Assembly (NCBI GenBank): GCA_023150935.1
Contig: JAKLJW010000001.1
Location: forward strand, 452,677 to 516,676
Source of the DNA: Candidatus Binatia bacterium
GTDB lineage: Bacteria; Desulfobacterota; Binatia; HRBIN30
DNA length: 64,000 bases
Reading direction: 5' to 3'
The notes beneath the pieces are model-generated. The model did no database searches, was not told the origin of the DNA, and saw nothing but the letters and a program-made list of their open reading frames with translations. Positions 28,033 through 38,200 of the stretch are shown one piece after another (positions within the stretch are counted from its first letter, which is position 1; the number at the start of each line of letters is the position of its first letter). The position numbers and the translations under genes are program-made.

Positions 28033-29124
28033 GTGACCGACGAGGCAATCAAAGTACTGCTCGTTGAGGACGATCCGGCAGAGGCCGGACGTGCAAGGGA
28101 ATACCTCGTTGACCGGTGTGCAACCCCGTTCGGGATCGTCGCCGTGGGCACGCTCGCCGCTGCGAGAGCACGCTTGGCCGAGGAACGGTTCGATGCCGTA
28201 GTGCTCGACCTCGATCTCCCCGACAGTCGTGGCCTGGACACGCTGACCCAGATCCGTAGCGTCGCCGGCGATGTGCCCATCGTGATTCTATCTGCCCTCG
28301 ACAGCGAGGAGACCGGCGTGGCCGCAGTGCGTGCCGGGGCGCAGGAATACCTTGTCAAAGAGGACGTGCTCCGTGGGGTTCTTGCTCGCAGTGTGCAACA
28401 GGCGATCGCCCGCCGGGCCCTCCAGCAGGAGCTGACCCAACGCACGCAGCAGCTTGAAGCGGCAAATCGGCTCAAGGATCTGTTCGTTGACGTCATGCGA
28501 CACGACTTGCTGGATCAGGTGGCCGCGATCCTTGGCGCCGCGGATCTGCTCCTGGCACACGAAGGTGACGACGAAAGTCAGGATCTGCTGCGCACCGTAG
28601 TGCAGCGCGCCGAGCGCCTTGCCGGCATCATTCGTGCCGCCACTCTGTACGCCAAACTGCAAGGGCCGGAGGAATTGCCGAAGGAACGGCTCGACCTCAG
28701 CGCTTTGATTCGCGCCGCGGTCGCGGAAGTTCGTCAGTTGGTGGCCGAAAAGCAGCAACGGGTGACCATTCGCTGTGCTCCCGAGTCGTACGCGATGGTC
28801 AACCCGATCCTGCAAAATGCCCTGGTACAACTGCTGCGCAACGCCGTGCGTTACTCCCCTCCGGGACGGCGCATCGACGTTTCGCTCGGGGAAGCGGATT
28901 TCGGTTACCGCATCGCGGTGACGGACTGGGGCGACGGTATACCGTCGCCAGAGCGCGAGAGCCTTTTCTCCCGTCTCGAGCGGCCTGACAGGGCCGCCGC
29001 CAAGGGCACCGGACTCGGCGTTGCGATCGTGAAGCGCGTCGCCGATCTGCACGGCGGCAGAGTCGGCGTGGCCGAGAATCCGGAGGGCGGCAGCGTCTTC
29101 ACGATCGACCTGCCGCGGACATGA
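28033..29124 (+). CDS. Hybrid response regulator-histidine kinase
   Basis: The 363-residue cytoplasmic protein has an N-terminal receiver domain (L-L-V-E-D-D at about 9-14, phospho-acceptor Asp59 in V-L-D-L-D, and K in the L-V-K-E segment). A coiled coil (about 120-145) leads to a kinase core with His157 in M-R-H-D, N-box L-L-R-N-A-V, G1 D-W-G-D-G-I and G2 G-T-G-L-G. Receiver-first kinases of this kind often relay from another kinase rather than sensing directly. There is no membrane segment or PAS domain. The GTG start lies 16 bases after the selenoprotein stop, so the two could be cotranscribed. Confidence 0.9.
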   Translation: MTDEAIKVLLVEDDPAEAGRAREYLVDRCATPFGIVAVGTLAAARARLAEERFDAVVLDLDLPDSRGLDTLTQIRSVAGDVPIVILSALDSEETGVAAVRAGAQEYLVKEDVLRGVLARSVQQAIARRALQQELTQRTQQLEAANRLKDLFVDVMRHDLLDQVAAILGAADLLLAHEGDDESQDLLRTVVQRAERLAGIIRAATLYAKLQGPEELPKERLDLSALIRAAVAEVRQLVAEKQQRVTIRCAPESYAMVNPILQNALVQLLRNAVRYSPPGRRIDVSLGEADFGYRIAVTDWGDGIPSPERESLFSRLERPDRAAAKGTGLGVAIVKRVADLHGGRVGVAENPEGGSVFTIDLPRT

Positions 29125-29158
29125 CCGGCGCGAGAAGCGACTTTGTCCCGGGTCCTTC

Positions 29159-29908
29159 TCAGGAGGCGGTACGTCGGCCGCGCCACCTCAGCAGCGCGGC
29201 GCCGAGCACGCCGCTACCCATGAGGACCATCGTTGCCGGCTCGGGAACGGGACTATTGAGGAAGTCGCCGGAACGAACCTGGGTGCTCGCAAACGTTCCC
29301 GGGGCAGTGCCGGTTGCCCAGAACTGTAAACTGAAGCCACCGTGGTAGCCGACATTGGTCGGGAGCCCGAAGAACGACAGCAGGCCCGACTCCTTGACGT
29401 CCTGGTACCCGCCAGCGGCCACCTTGACGTTGCCGGCTCCAAACACCCTGGTGGTACCCGCGAAACTCCCGCTCAGCAGGGTGGTTCCAAGGGCGATCTC
29501 GAGGTTCCCGTCATTGTCGAAGTCCACACCGCCCACGATCTGCAAGCTGCCGCCGGGGCCAAACTCCCACCGTGCCGGGTTGGGCGAACCGGCAAAGGCG
29601 CCGGTGGTGAAGCTCAGGATGCAGTTGACGCAGGTGACCGTGGTTCCGTTGTTACTGGGAGTACTCAGTCCAACGATGTTATCGACGTCGATGCCGCTGC
29701 CGACGAGTGCGCCACCAGCGGTCGCATAACTAATGGTGCCCGTCGTGGGAGCGATGACGCCGAAATCGAGATACGGCATGGCGGTTGCGGGCGCGGACCA
29801 CAGCAACAGCAGGGCGACGGCAGCAGTAGCGCCAAAGTGCCCGCGAGTTCCGGATGCCTCGCGCAGCCGTCCCGTCCCCGCACTCCGAGAGGCGATTGTG
29901 GATTTCAT
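29159..29908 (-). CDS. PEP-CTERM sorting-domain exported protein
   Basis: The 249-residue protein has a long signal sequence (hydrophobic about 28-43, A-T-A cleavage) and a low-complexity Gly/Thr-rich beta-strand body. The C-terminus V-P-E-P-A-T-M is followed by a hydrophobic helix and R-W-R-G-R-R. This is the PEP-CTERM tripartite signal, processed by exosortase and linked to exopolysaccharide-producing Gram-negatives. Two cysteines (C-V-N-C) lie mid-body. GGAGGG precedes the ATG. No exosortase is in the window. Confidence 0.9.
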   Translation of the reverse strand: MKSTIASRSAGTGRLREASGTRGHFGATAAVALLLLWSAPATAMPYLDFGVIAPTTGTISYATAGGALVGSGIDVDNIVGLSTPSNNGTTVTCVNCILSFTTGAFAGSPNPARWEFGPGGSLQIVGGVDFDNDGNLEIALGTTLLSGSFAGTTRVFGAGNVKVAAGGYQDVKESGLLSFFGLPTNVGYHGGFSLQFWATGTAPGTFASTQVRSGDFLNSPVPEPATMVLMGSGVLGAALLRWRGRRTAS

Positions 29909-30067
29909 TTTACCCTCCGCACCTACGGGACGACCCTTTACAAGTCAACCGGAGTGGCGCGAGTTTAGCAAGCTCTAAATCTTGCCGGACGGAAGTGTAG
30001 ACGCGCACCCGTAAGCCGGCATTGTTCATGCGGGGTGACTTGCCGACTGCGCGCTGCTTTGTGCCGG

Positions 30068-32578
30068 TTATAATTCCGTCCGCCGCAGGCGCAGCGCGTT
30101 GGCGACCACGGACACGGAGCTGAAACTCATCGCCGCGCTCGCCAGCATCGGGCTCAGTAACAGTCCAGCCGCCGGGTAGAGCACCCCGGCCGCAATCGGT
30201 ACGCCCAGGGTGTTGTACACGAAGGCAAAAAACAGATTCTGCCGGATGTTGCGCATGGTGGCGCGACTCAGTCGCCGCGCCCGGGCGATGCCGCGCAGAT
30301 CGCCGTTAACGAGCGTTATGCCGGCACTTTCAATAGCGACGTCGGTGCCCGTTCCCATGGCGATGCCAACATGAGCCTGAGCCAGGGCAGGGGCGTCATT
30401 CACCCCATCTCCGGCCATGGCGACAACGCGCCCCTCGCCTTGCAGGCGGACAACGATCTCGCGCTTCCGTGCCGGGAGTACCTCGGCCTCGAACGTGTCG
30501 ATGCCGAGGCTTCTTGCGATTGCCGCGGCGCTGGTCGAACTGTCCCCGGTCAACATGACCACGCGGATGCCCTCGCGGTGCAGGAGGGCCAGCGCCTCGG
30601 GAGTCGATGGCTTCACCGGATCGGCGACACCGAGTAACCCCGCCGGTCTTCCATCGACCGCAACCATGACGACCGTCTGGCCAGAGCCGGCCAGATCTCG
30701 CCAGGCTTTAGCCAGTTCACCCGCGTCGATGCCGAGATCGGCGAACAGCCGGTCGTTTCCCAATGCCACGGGGCGACCACCGACCCTGCCGGCAACGCCC
30801 TTGCCGGGGACCGACCGGAAATCCGACGGTGCCGTCGTTGCAACACCCCGTGCCTCCGCCGCCGCCAGAACCGCCCCCGCCAACGGGTGTTCGCTACCGC
30901 GTTCGAGGCCGGCCGCGAAGGCCAGTAACGCATCCTCCTCCCAACCGTCGATCGCCACAATCGACTGTACCGCCGGCTTCCCCGCCGTCAGCGTGCCGGT
31001 CTTGTCCACGACCACGGTGTCGACCTTCTCGAGGATTTCGATGACCTCGGCATTCCTGATCAGTACGCCGGCCGTCGCGCCACGGCCGGTACCGACCATG
31101 ATCGACATCGGCGTGGCCAACCCGAGCGCACACGGACAAGCGATGATGAGCACCGCAACCGCATTCACCAGCGCATAGGCGAGCCGCGGTTCGGGACCCA
31201 GGATGCTCCACACGAGAAAAGTGATCGTTGCGACGGCCAGCACCGCCGGTACAAAGTAGCCCGCGACCACATCGGCGGACCGCTGAATCGGGGCGCGGCT
31301 GCGCTGCGCCTGCGTCACCATGCGGACTATCTGGGCCAGCAACGTCTGTTGCCCAACCCGTTCCGCACGCATGACGAAGCTGCCCGTCCCGTTGACCGTT
31401 CCACCCGTGACTCGGCTCCCGACGGTCTTCTCCACCGGAATCGGCTCGCCGGTCACCATCGATTCGTCGATCGAGGTGCCGCCCTCGACCACGCTGCCGT
31501 CCACGGGGACCTTCTCCCCCGGACGCACGCGCAGGCGGTCATCGACCTTTACCGCCGCCAGCGGCACGTCCGCCTCGCTGCCGTCATCCTGGATGCGCCG
31601 CGCGGTCTTCGGGGCGAGACCGAGCAGCGCCCGAATCGCGCCACTGGTCCGCTGTCGGGCCCGCAGTTCGAGGACCTGACCGAAGAGGACGAGCGTGACA
31701 ATTACGGCGGCGGCCTCGAAGTACACCGGCACCTGACCGCCGTGGCCGCGGAAGCCCGCCGGGAATGCGTGCGGAACGAGCGTGGCCAGAACGCTGTACG
31801 CGTACGCAACCCCGGTGCCGATAGCGATCAGGGTGAACATGTTGAGCCGCCGCGTGACCAGCGATGTCCAGCCGCGTTCGAAGAACGGCCAGCCCCCCCA
31901 CAACACCACGGGCGTCGCCAGCAGGAACTGCACCCACAGCACCGTGGCCGCGCCGAGGGCGTGCTGCACCGGTTGGCCCGGGATCATGTCCGCCATGGCG
32001 AGCACGAACACCGGCAGGGTGACCGCGAGACTCGCCCAGAAGCGCCGGGTCATGTCGCGCAACTCGGGGTTACCCGCCTCCTCGACGGCTACCGTGCGCG
32101 GCTCCAGCGCCATGCCGCAGATCGGGCACGCGCCGGGTTCGGGGCGGACGATTTCGGGGTGCATCGGACAGACGTATTCGAGCCGCGTTGGCAGGCCGAC
32201 TTCCTCGGGCTCGAGCGCCATTCCGCAGTCCGGGCACGGCCCCGGGCCGGAGGCGTGGATCTCCGGGTGCATCGGGCACGTGTAGGTGGTACCGACGGGA
32301 GCCGGCGGCGTTTCCGCCGCGGCACGAGGGGTCAGGTAGTGCTCCGGATTCGCACGGAACTTCTCGCGGCATTTCGGGTTGCAGAAACCGTAAGTGACGC
32401 CACGGTATTCCCACGCGCCGCCCCGGGGCGCCGCCGGATCGACTTGCATACCACAGACAGGATCGGTCCCGCTGGGCGGATCGCCGGCCGAGGATCGCGC
32501 TACGTCCATGCAATCCGGGAAGGTAGCAAAATACGCGGGGAAACGGCAGCACGCCGCAACGGCGCACGGATGTTGCAT
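30068..32578 (-). CDS. copA: Copper-translocating P1B-type ATPase with YHS and two HMBD domains
   Basis: The roughly 836-residue pump exports Cu+ (or Ag+). In order it has a YHS domain (D-P-V-C-G-M ... C-N-P-K-C, about 40-85), two heavy-metal-binding repeats each with C-P-M-H-P-E-I and C-P-x-C-G-M-A-L-E-P (about 100-165), and membrane helices with C-P-C. Then come D-K-T-G-T, the H-P region and G-D-G-V-N-D-A-P-A. The final helices read [10 protein letters not shown], the M-x-x-S-S copper signature. These N-terminal domains replace the usual HMA domain. The start is uncertain: the ATG at 32578 adds a Cys-rich lead, and ATG 32509 is also possible. It closes the minus-strand copper island. Confidence 0.93.
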   Translation of the reverse strand: MQHPCAVAACCRFPAYFATFPDCMDVARSSAGDPPSGTDPVCGMQVDPAAPRGGAWEYRGVTYGFCNPKCREKFRANPEHYLTPRAAAETPPAPVGTTYTCPMHPEIHASGPGPCPDCGMALEPEEVGLPTRLEYVCPMHPEIVRPEPGACPICGMALEPRTVAVEEAGNPELRDMTRRFWASLAVTLPVFVLAMADMIPGQPVQHALGAATVLWVQFLLATPVVLWGGWPFFERGWTSLVTRRLNMFTLIAIGTGVAYAYSVLATLVPHAFPAGFRGHGGQVPVYFEAAAVIVTLVLFGQVLELRARQRTSGAIRALLGLAPKTARRIQDDGSEADVPLAAVKVDDRLRVRPGEKVPVDGSVVEGGTSIDESMVTGEPIPVEKTVGSRVTGGTVNGTGSFVMRAERVGQQTLLAQIVRMVTQAQRSRAPIQRSADVVAGYFVPAVLAVATITFLVWSILGPEPRLAYALVNAVAVLIIACPCALGLATPMSIMVGTGRGATAGVLIRNAEVIEILEKVDTVVVDKTGTLTAGKPAVQSIVAIDGWEEDALLAFAAGLERGSEHPLAGAVLAAAEARGVATTAPSDFRSVPGKGVAGRVGGRPVALGNDRLFADLGIDAGELAKAWRDLAGSGQTVVMVAVDGRPAGLLGVADPVKPSTPEALALLHREGIRVVMLTGDSSTSAAAIARSLGIDTFEAEVLPARKREIVVRLQGEGRVVAMAGDGVNDAPALAQAHVGIAMGTGTDVAIESAGITLVNGDLRGIARARRLSRATMRNIRQNLFFAFVYNTLGVPIAAGVLYPAAGLLLSPMLASAAMSFSSVSVVANALRLRRTEL

Positions 32579-32726
32579 CCGTCATCGACGATCGGCACCC
32601 GCATCGGTAGCGCCGGGGACGCATCGTCGCCGCTTCCAGCCATCGCGGCCGATCGTAGATGCCCGGAATGCGAGTGGCCAACGGAGCCTTGCCGGTGCCG
32701 ATGCCCGCCTCACCGGGCGCGGACGT

Positions 32727-33371
32727 CTAGCCGCCGGCGGCGTATGCCTCCGGGCGCTCGGCGAAGCGGGCGGTGCATTCGAGGGAGCAGAAGTAGTAGT
32801 CCCGGTCGACGTACCTGAGGTGCCCTGCCGCGTTGCGGCGCTCGACGCGCATCCGGCATACCGGGTCCACCACGTCGCCACCGACACCTCCGGTCCGGAT
32901 TGCCAGCGCAAAAACCTCGACCGGGTCGAGGGCATTGCGCACCGTCACGGGGCCAAGCGCGGTCACGGCAATACCCCGCGCCGCTGCCACTCCGACAACG
33001 GCCGCCGTCGCCAGTGCCTCGTCGGCCCGGGCCTGCGCCGCGATCCGTGCCGTCAGGTTCACCGCCGCGCCGAACACGTCTTCGTCCACCTCGACGGCCG
33101 TGCCGTGATGCACGCCCGCGCGCAGACAGGGCGCGTCCCCGGTCGCCATCGCGTCCCACAGCGCCGTCACGAAATCCAAAGCACCCGCCGGATCCGGCGT
33201 AACCACCAGCACGGCGTCGCCCATGGTCTTCACCAGACGACCACCCTCCGGAATCACGCTTCGCACGGTCGCCGCAAACGTCCGTGCCAACTCCGCCGCG
33301 GCGGCGTCGCCGTGCGCTTCGGTCAAGGCCGTGAAACCCGCCAGATCGACGATGGCAAACGTCCCAACCAT
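32727..33371 (-). CDS. Class III nucleotide cyclase domain fused to a C-terminal YHS metal-binding domain
   Basis: The 214-residue protein starts with an adenylate/guanylate-cyclase catalytic domain: A-I-V-D-L-A-G-F-T (metal Asp9), H-G-D, then V-K-T-M-G-D-A-V (second Asp). It ends with a YHS domain (D-P-V-C-R-M ... C-S-L-E-C, about 168-210). No HAMP or receptor is present. The substrate-specifying Lys/Asp pair cannot be assigned with confidence, so cyclase activity is inferred. Placement between the methyltransferase and the copper ATPase, which also carries YHS, suggests metal-responsive signalling. The ATG at 33371 is preferred; a TTG at 33389 is also in frame. Confidence 0.8.
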   Translation of the reverse strand: MVGTFAIVDLAGFTALTEAHGDAAAAELARTFAATVRSVIPEGGRLVKTMGDAVLVVTPDPAGALDFVTALWDAMATGDAPCLRAGVHHGTAVEVDEDVFGAAVNLTARIAAQARADEALATAAVVGVAAARGIAVTALGPVTVRNALDPVEVFALAIRTGGVGGDVVDPVCRMRVERRNAAGHLRYVDRDYYFCSLECTARFAERPEAYAAGG

Positions 33372-33395
33372 ACGGACCCGCGCCCCCAACGCCGG

Positions 33396-34001
33396 TCACG
33401 CCGGCCGCCGGGCGTAGAACGCCTTCACGATGTCGAAGTACACATTCTCCTCGCGCTCGAGCTCGAAGCCGGCCCTCAGGACATTGGCTCCCGTATCGCG
33501 GTTCATCGCCGGCCCCAGCCGGCGCGATATCACGGTCATCAAATCCTGCATCACCGCCACCGGACCGAAGCGGCTACGCACGTGCTCGAACATCAGCAGG
33601 CGGCCCCCGGGTCGCAGGCAGCGAAACAGCTCCCTCAGACCGCGAACGGGATCAGGCACCGAGCAGAACGTGCACGAGGTTGCGATCGAGTCGAAGGTCG
33701 CGTCGTCGAACTCCAACGCCTGCACGTCCATCACGCGAAGCTCGATCTCGCCCGGATACGCCGCCGCGCGCGGGCGCGCCGCCGCGATCATGCCGGAGCT
33801 GATGTCGATCGCCGTCAGCGATAGGCCGGGTGGGAAGAACGCGAAGTCGTGACCGGTCCCCGCCGCCACCATGAGGCACCGGCCGCGCAGATTCGCGAAT
33901 ACCCGTCGCTTGGAGGCGCCAAAGCGCTGTGCGTCTGCCCACGTCATCCACTCGTAAGTCCGACTGGCGCGGTCCCATTTCTCCTGGCACTGCCTATCCA
34001 T
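33396..34001 (-). CDS. SAM-dependent methyltransferase (UbiE-like)
   Basis: The 201-residue class I methyltransferase has motif I M-V-A-A-G-T-G-H-D (about 44-52) and an I-D-I-S-S-G-M acidic loop. The D-S-I-A-T-S-C-T-F-C-S-V-P-D motif IV region and G-G-R-L-L-M-F-E-H-V-R follow, as in UbiE/COQ5-like enzymes. The substrate is unknown; similar proteins sit in metal-resistance loci. The ATG at 34001 has GGAGG 6 bases upstream; the earlier ATGs at 34016/34013 overlap the upstream membrane gene. Confidence 0.85.
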   Translation of the reverse strand: MDRQCQEKWDRASRTYEWMTWADAQRFGASKRRVFANLRGRCLMVAAGTGHDFAFFPPGLSLTAIDISSGMIAAARPRAAAYPGEIELRVMDVQALEFDDATFDSIATSCTFCSVPDPVRGLRELFRCLRPGGRLLMFEHVRSRFGPVAVMQDLMTVISRRLGPAMNRDTGANVLRAGFELEREENVYFDIVKAFYARRPA

Positions 34002-34012
34002 GCTCGCCTCCA

Positions 34013-34399
34013 TCATCGGTCTCCGGCGCGGAGCGCCCAGTCATAAGCGTGGACGGCGCCCACGACGATGATTCCGAAGACCGCGCCGGCAAGGACACCA
34101 ACGCCGTCCGCGCTTCCGTGATCCATTGAATCGCGCATGCCGAAGATCATGCCGCCGTACATGCCGATGAGCGATCCCGGCACCATGACCTGAAACATTC
34201 CCAGCACCGGGCCGCACACCGGCATGAGTCCGATGTGCACGGCCATGCCGATGCCCATGCCGGCAATCATCGCCAGCGCCATGTCCCAGGCCGGCGTCAC
34301 CGTTGCCCCTACTGCACTCGCGGTAACCGCCCCCGTTACCGCTCCGGCCGCGTGATCGCCGAGCGCAAACATCAACCAACGCAAACGTGTGTCGTACAT
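34013..34399 (-). CDS. Four-helix membrane protein, unknown function
   Basis: The 128-residue product is strongly hydrophobic with about four membrane helices rich in Gly and Met (G-M-G-I-G-M, M-Y-G-G-M-I-F-G-M). Methionine-rich helices could contact soft metals, but no family was recognised. A GAGGAGA ribosome binding site precedes the ATG. It lies in the copper island between the small periplasmic protein and the methyltransferase, on the same strand. Confidence 0.7.
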   Translation of the reverse strand: MYDTRLRWLMFALGDHAAGAVTGAVTASAVGATVTPAWDMALAMIAGMGIGMAVHIGLMPVCGPVLGMFQVMVPGSLIGMYGGMIFGMRDSMDHGSADGVGVLAGAVFGIIVVGAVHAYDWALRAGDR

Positions 34400-34491
34400 C
34401 TTGCTTCTCCTCTAACGATCGCCGGACCCGACAGTCTCCCCCACCATCCGGCGGGGCGACACCATGCCGGTGCCACCCCGCCGGGCACCGC

Positions 34492-34848
34492 CTAGTTCGG
34501 AGACTTCGCCAGGGCCGCCTGCTCTTCCGCCATCGCCGCATAGTCCTTCTGCTGCCGCTTGAACGAGTCAATGAGACCGCGGCAATGCGTCACCCACGAC
34601 GCGGCCGGCTTTCCGCCGCCCTTCTGGAACGACACCAGCATCTCCTCGTGGGTCTTCACCTTCGCTGCGGCCGCTGCGGCCTGACCGGTGTAATAGTCCG
34701 CGATGGCCTGGTGGTCCGCCGCGGTTTTCGCGGCCGCGACCTTGGCGGCGACGTTACCTTCGTCGATCGCCTGAGCCCCGGCGATGATGGGCATGCCGAG
34801 ACTTAGCGCAAGAGTCAGCGCAACTGCCGTCAACTTCGGATGTTTCAT
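34492..34848 (-). CDS. Small exported alpha-helical protein, unknown function
   Basis: The 118-residue protein has a signal peptide (about 1-26, A-G-A-Q-A cleavage) and a mature helical part with A-A-D-H-Q-A-I-A-D-Y-Y and a T-H-E-E-M segment. It includes one cysteine. The pattern resembles small periplasmic proteins often seen near Cu/Ag efflux genes; no function is established. AGGAGG lies just before the ATG. It follows a 366-base gap after cusA. Confidence 0.72.
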   Translation of the reverse strand: MKHPKLTAVALTLALSLGMPIIAGAQAIDEGNVAAKVAAAKTAADHQAIADYYTGQAAAAAAKVKTHEEMLVSFQKGGGKPAASWVTHCRGLIDSFKRQQKDYAAMAEEQAALAKSPN

Positions 34849-35214
34849 ATCGATCCTCCTGTTCCGTCAGGCCAGATTACCCACCCATCTGACGCGGCCC
34901 CTCGATACGGCCCTTGAAATGACAGGGCCTACTCGGGGCGAACGGAAACGTTTCCACCCGGCAGACCCTCTCCGTTCGTGCCGAGTAGCGCCGTCTCGAC
35001 CACCCGAGCGCCCAGAGTAGCCGATGTATTCTCAATCGGCGTAGCGAAGGGCTCAGGCGCGTATCGAGGCACGCCGAACCTCACTGTCGATCCGCGTCAG
35101 GAAGCACCAAGTGCTCATCTGTGCCCGCCTTCCCTTCTCGTTGGACCAATAACCCCGCTAGACCGCATACCCGCACCCGAGGCGGGGGCGGCGCTCGGCT
35201 CCGTCTGCGGCGGT
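34849..35214 (-). other. 366-base gap within the copper island
   Basis: No gene is supported here. It contains a long imperfect inverted repeat (34929-34988) and a GGAGG-type ribosome binding site for the downstream small exported protein. No good sigma-70 promoter was found by eye. Confidence 0.5.
34929..34988. repeat. Long inverted repeat with central palindrome
   Basis: Arms at 34929-34946 and 34971-34988 match at 16 of 18 positions (CTACTCGG..CGAACGGA). The loop holds the start of a perfect 12-base palindrome GGAAACGTTTCC at 34944-34955. It may be a terminator-like structure or an operator between cusA and the next gene. Confidence 0.6.
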
Positions 35215-38200
35215 TCATGACGCCCACTCCCGCCTCAGCTCCCAGCGCTTCGCCAGTGTGAAGACAACAGGATACACCAACAGTTCCATGAGAAAACTTA
35301 CGGCGATGCCGCCGATCAGCGGGGCAACCAGCCGCCGGGTTACGTCCGCACCAGTCCCCGTCGCCCAGAGCAGCGGCAGCAGCCCGATCATGTCGGTGGC
35401 CACCGTCATCGTCTTGGGCCGGATTCGTTTCACCGCCCCCTCGTAGACGGCGGCGAACAGGTCGTCCCGGTTCCGCATGCGTCCCTCCGCCTTCGCCTGA
35501 TCGAACGCTCCGTAGAGATAGAGCAGCATGATCTGGCCGGTCTCGGCGTCGACACCTAACAACGCAATGATGCCGACCCACACCGCCAGACTCATGTTGT
35601 AATCCAGCGCCCACAGGAACCAGAACGCACCGATCAGGCTGAACGGCACGGCGAGCAACACCACCCCAACGCGGAGCCAGCTCCGATTGGCGAGGTACAG
35701 CAGGAACACGATCAGCAGCAACGTGATCGGGATAACCAGCCGCAGGCGCTGGTTCGCCTGCTCGAGATACTCGAAACGCCCGGACCACACCCGCGTGTAG
35801 CCCGGCGGCATGGGCACGGCTTCCGCCGCCACCCGCTTTGCCTCTTCGACGTATCCGCCGAGATCGCGCCCGGCGATATCGACGAACACCCACGCCGTCC
35901 GTTGCGCGTTCTCGCTGCGGATCATCGGCGGTCCCGGGTTGATGCTGATGTCCGCCACCTCGCCGAGCGGCACCTGGGCGCCCGTCGGCGCGGCGACCAG
36001 CACGCCCCGCAGCGCCGGAACATCGTCGCGCAGCTCCCGCGCGTACCGCACGTTGAGTGGATAGCGCTCGAGGCCCTCGACCGTCGTGGTCACGGTCATA
36101 CCACCGACCGCCGTCTGGATGACGTCCTGCACGTCGCCAGTGGTCAGGCCGTAACGCGCCGCCCGGCCACGGTCGATGTCGATGTCGAGGTAGTAGCCGC
36201 CGAGCGTGCGTTCCGGGTAAGCGCTCAGCGTTCCCGGCACGGTCTGCATCGCCGTCGCCGTGCGTTCGGCGAGCTCGCCGAGAACCTGCAGGTCGGGGCC
36301 GAGAATCTTTATTCCCACCGGCGTCTTGATGCCGGTGGCGAGCATGTTGATGCGGTTCTCGATCGGGTATGGCCAGGCGTTCGCCAGGCCGGGGAAGCTA
36401 ACGACCTCGTTCAGTCCCGGATGCCGCGTGCCGTCCGCGTCGGTCCAGCCGAACTTCAGCTCGTCCATGTCGATGCGGCGCCGCTCCGGCCAGAATGTCG
36501 CCGTAAACGGCCACTTCAGCGACGCCGGCCAGCCGGAGAAGAAGTACCCGACGGACCGGCTCCGCCAGCGTTCCGGCTCGGTGTGCAATTGGATGACGGT
36601 CTCGATCATCGACAAAGGCGCCGGATCCGTGGCGGTGTCGGCGCGGCCGATCTTCCCGTGCACCGTCGCCACCTCCGGAAAGGTCTTGATGAGCTTGTCG
36701 GTCTGCTGCAACAACGCCCGACTCGTGCCGATGGCGATGCTCGGGTCGGTGGTCGGCATGTACAGCAGATCGCCCTCGTCGAGCGCCGGCATGAACTCCT
36801 CGCCGATGTGGCGTAACGGATAGAGCGTCGACGCCCCGAGCAGCAGCGTCACGCTCAGCGTCACGTATGGGTGCCGCATCACCCAGCGGAAGGCCGGTGC
36901 GTATATGGCGACCGAGGCACGGTTGATGGGGTTGCGGTCTTCCACCGGGATGCGGCCGCGAATCAGGTAGACCATCAGCACCGGCACTACGGTTACGCCC
37001 AGAATCGCCCCGGCGGCGATGGCAAACGTCTTCGTGTACGCCAGCGGCTTGAACAGTCGGCCCGACTGCTCGCCGAGGACGAAGATCGGCAGGAACGACA
37101 CGGTGATGATGAGCAAAGAGAAGAACAGGCTCGGGCCGACTTCCTGCGCCGCTTCGAGTACCACCCGCACGTGGCCCCTCGGCGGTTCCCCCCGCGCCAC
37201 TTGCTCCCGCTCCCACTCGAGGTGCTTGTGGGCGTTCTCGATCATGACGACGCCCGAGTCCACCATCACGCCGATCGCCAGTGCCAGGCCGCCGAGGCTC
37301 ATGATGTTCGCGTTGATGCCGAGTAGCTGCATGACGAGGATCGACACCAGCAAGCCGACCGGCAACACCAGCAGCGCCACCAGGGCACTGCGCACATGGG
37401 CAAGGAAGATCAGACAGATTACGGCAACCACGGCGAGCTCCTCGAGAACGGCGCGGCGCAGGGTTTCGACGGCCCGCTGAATGAGGGCCGACCGGTCGTA
37501 CGTGGTGACGGCGAACACGCCCGGCGGCAGGCCTTCCTCGAGCTCCTCGAGTTTGGCGCGCGCTTCGCGAATCACCCGATAGGCGTTTTCACCGAAGCGC
37601 GAAATGACCACCCCACCGACGGCTTCGCCAATACCGTCGAATTCGCCGACACCGCGGCGGCTCTCGCCACCGACCGCCAGCGTCGCCACGTCGCCGAGCA
37701 GGATCGGCGTGCCCTTATCGCCCACTCCCACGGGAACCCGCGCCAGGTCGTCGAGGCCGCGCAGGTAAGCACGACTGCGCACCATGTATTCGTTTTCCGC
37801 CTGCTCGATGACGGAGCCGCCGACGTCGTTGTTCGAGCGCTGCACCGCGTCGACCACGGTGCGCAGCGGCAGCCGATACGCCTGCAACACCACCGGATCG
37901 AGCACGACCTGGTACTGGCGCACGAACCCGCCAATCGCTGCCACCTCGGCCACGCCGGGCACCGCCGTGAGCGGATAGCGAAGATACCAGTCCTGCAGGC
38001 TGCGAAGCTGACTGAGGTCCTGGTTGGACGAAACCAGCGGCGTTCCCGTCAGCGGGCACGCGCCGGAACGTTCGAAACCCCGCACGCGGCGCAACGACGC
38101 ACGTTGCGGCGCCGGCGCATCGTCGCGCGTCGCGTACCAGCGGTCGGCCTCCGGATCGTGAAATATCCCGCCGGGGTGCTCGGCGCAGTAGAACCCCGGA

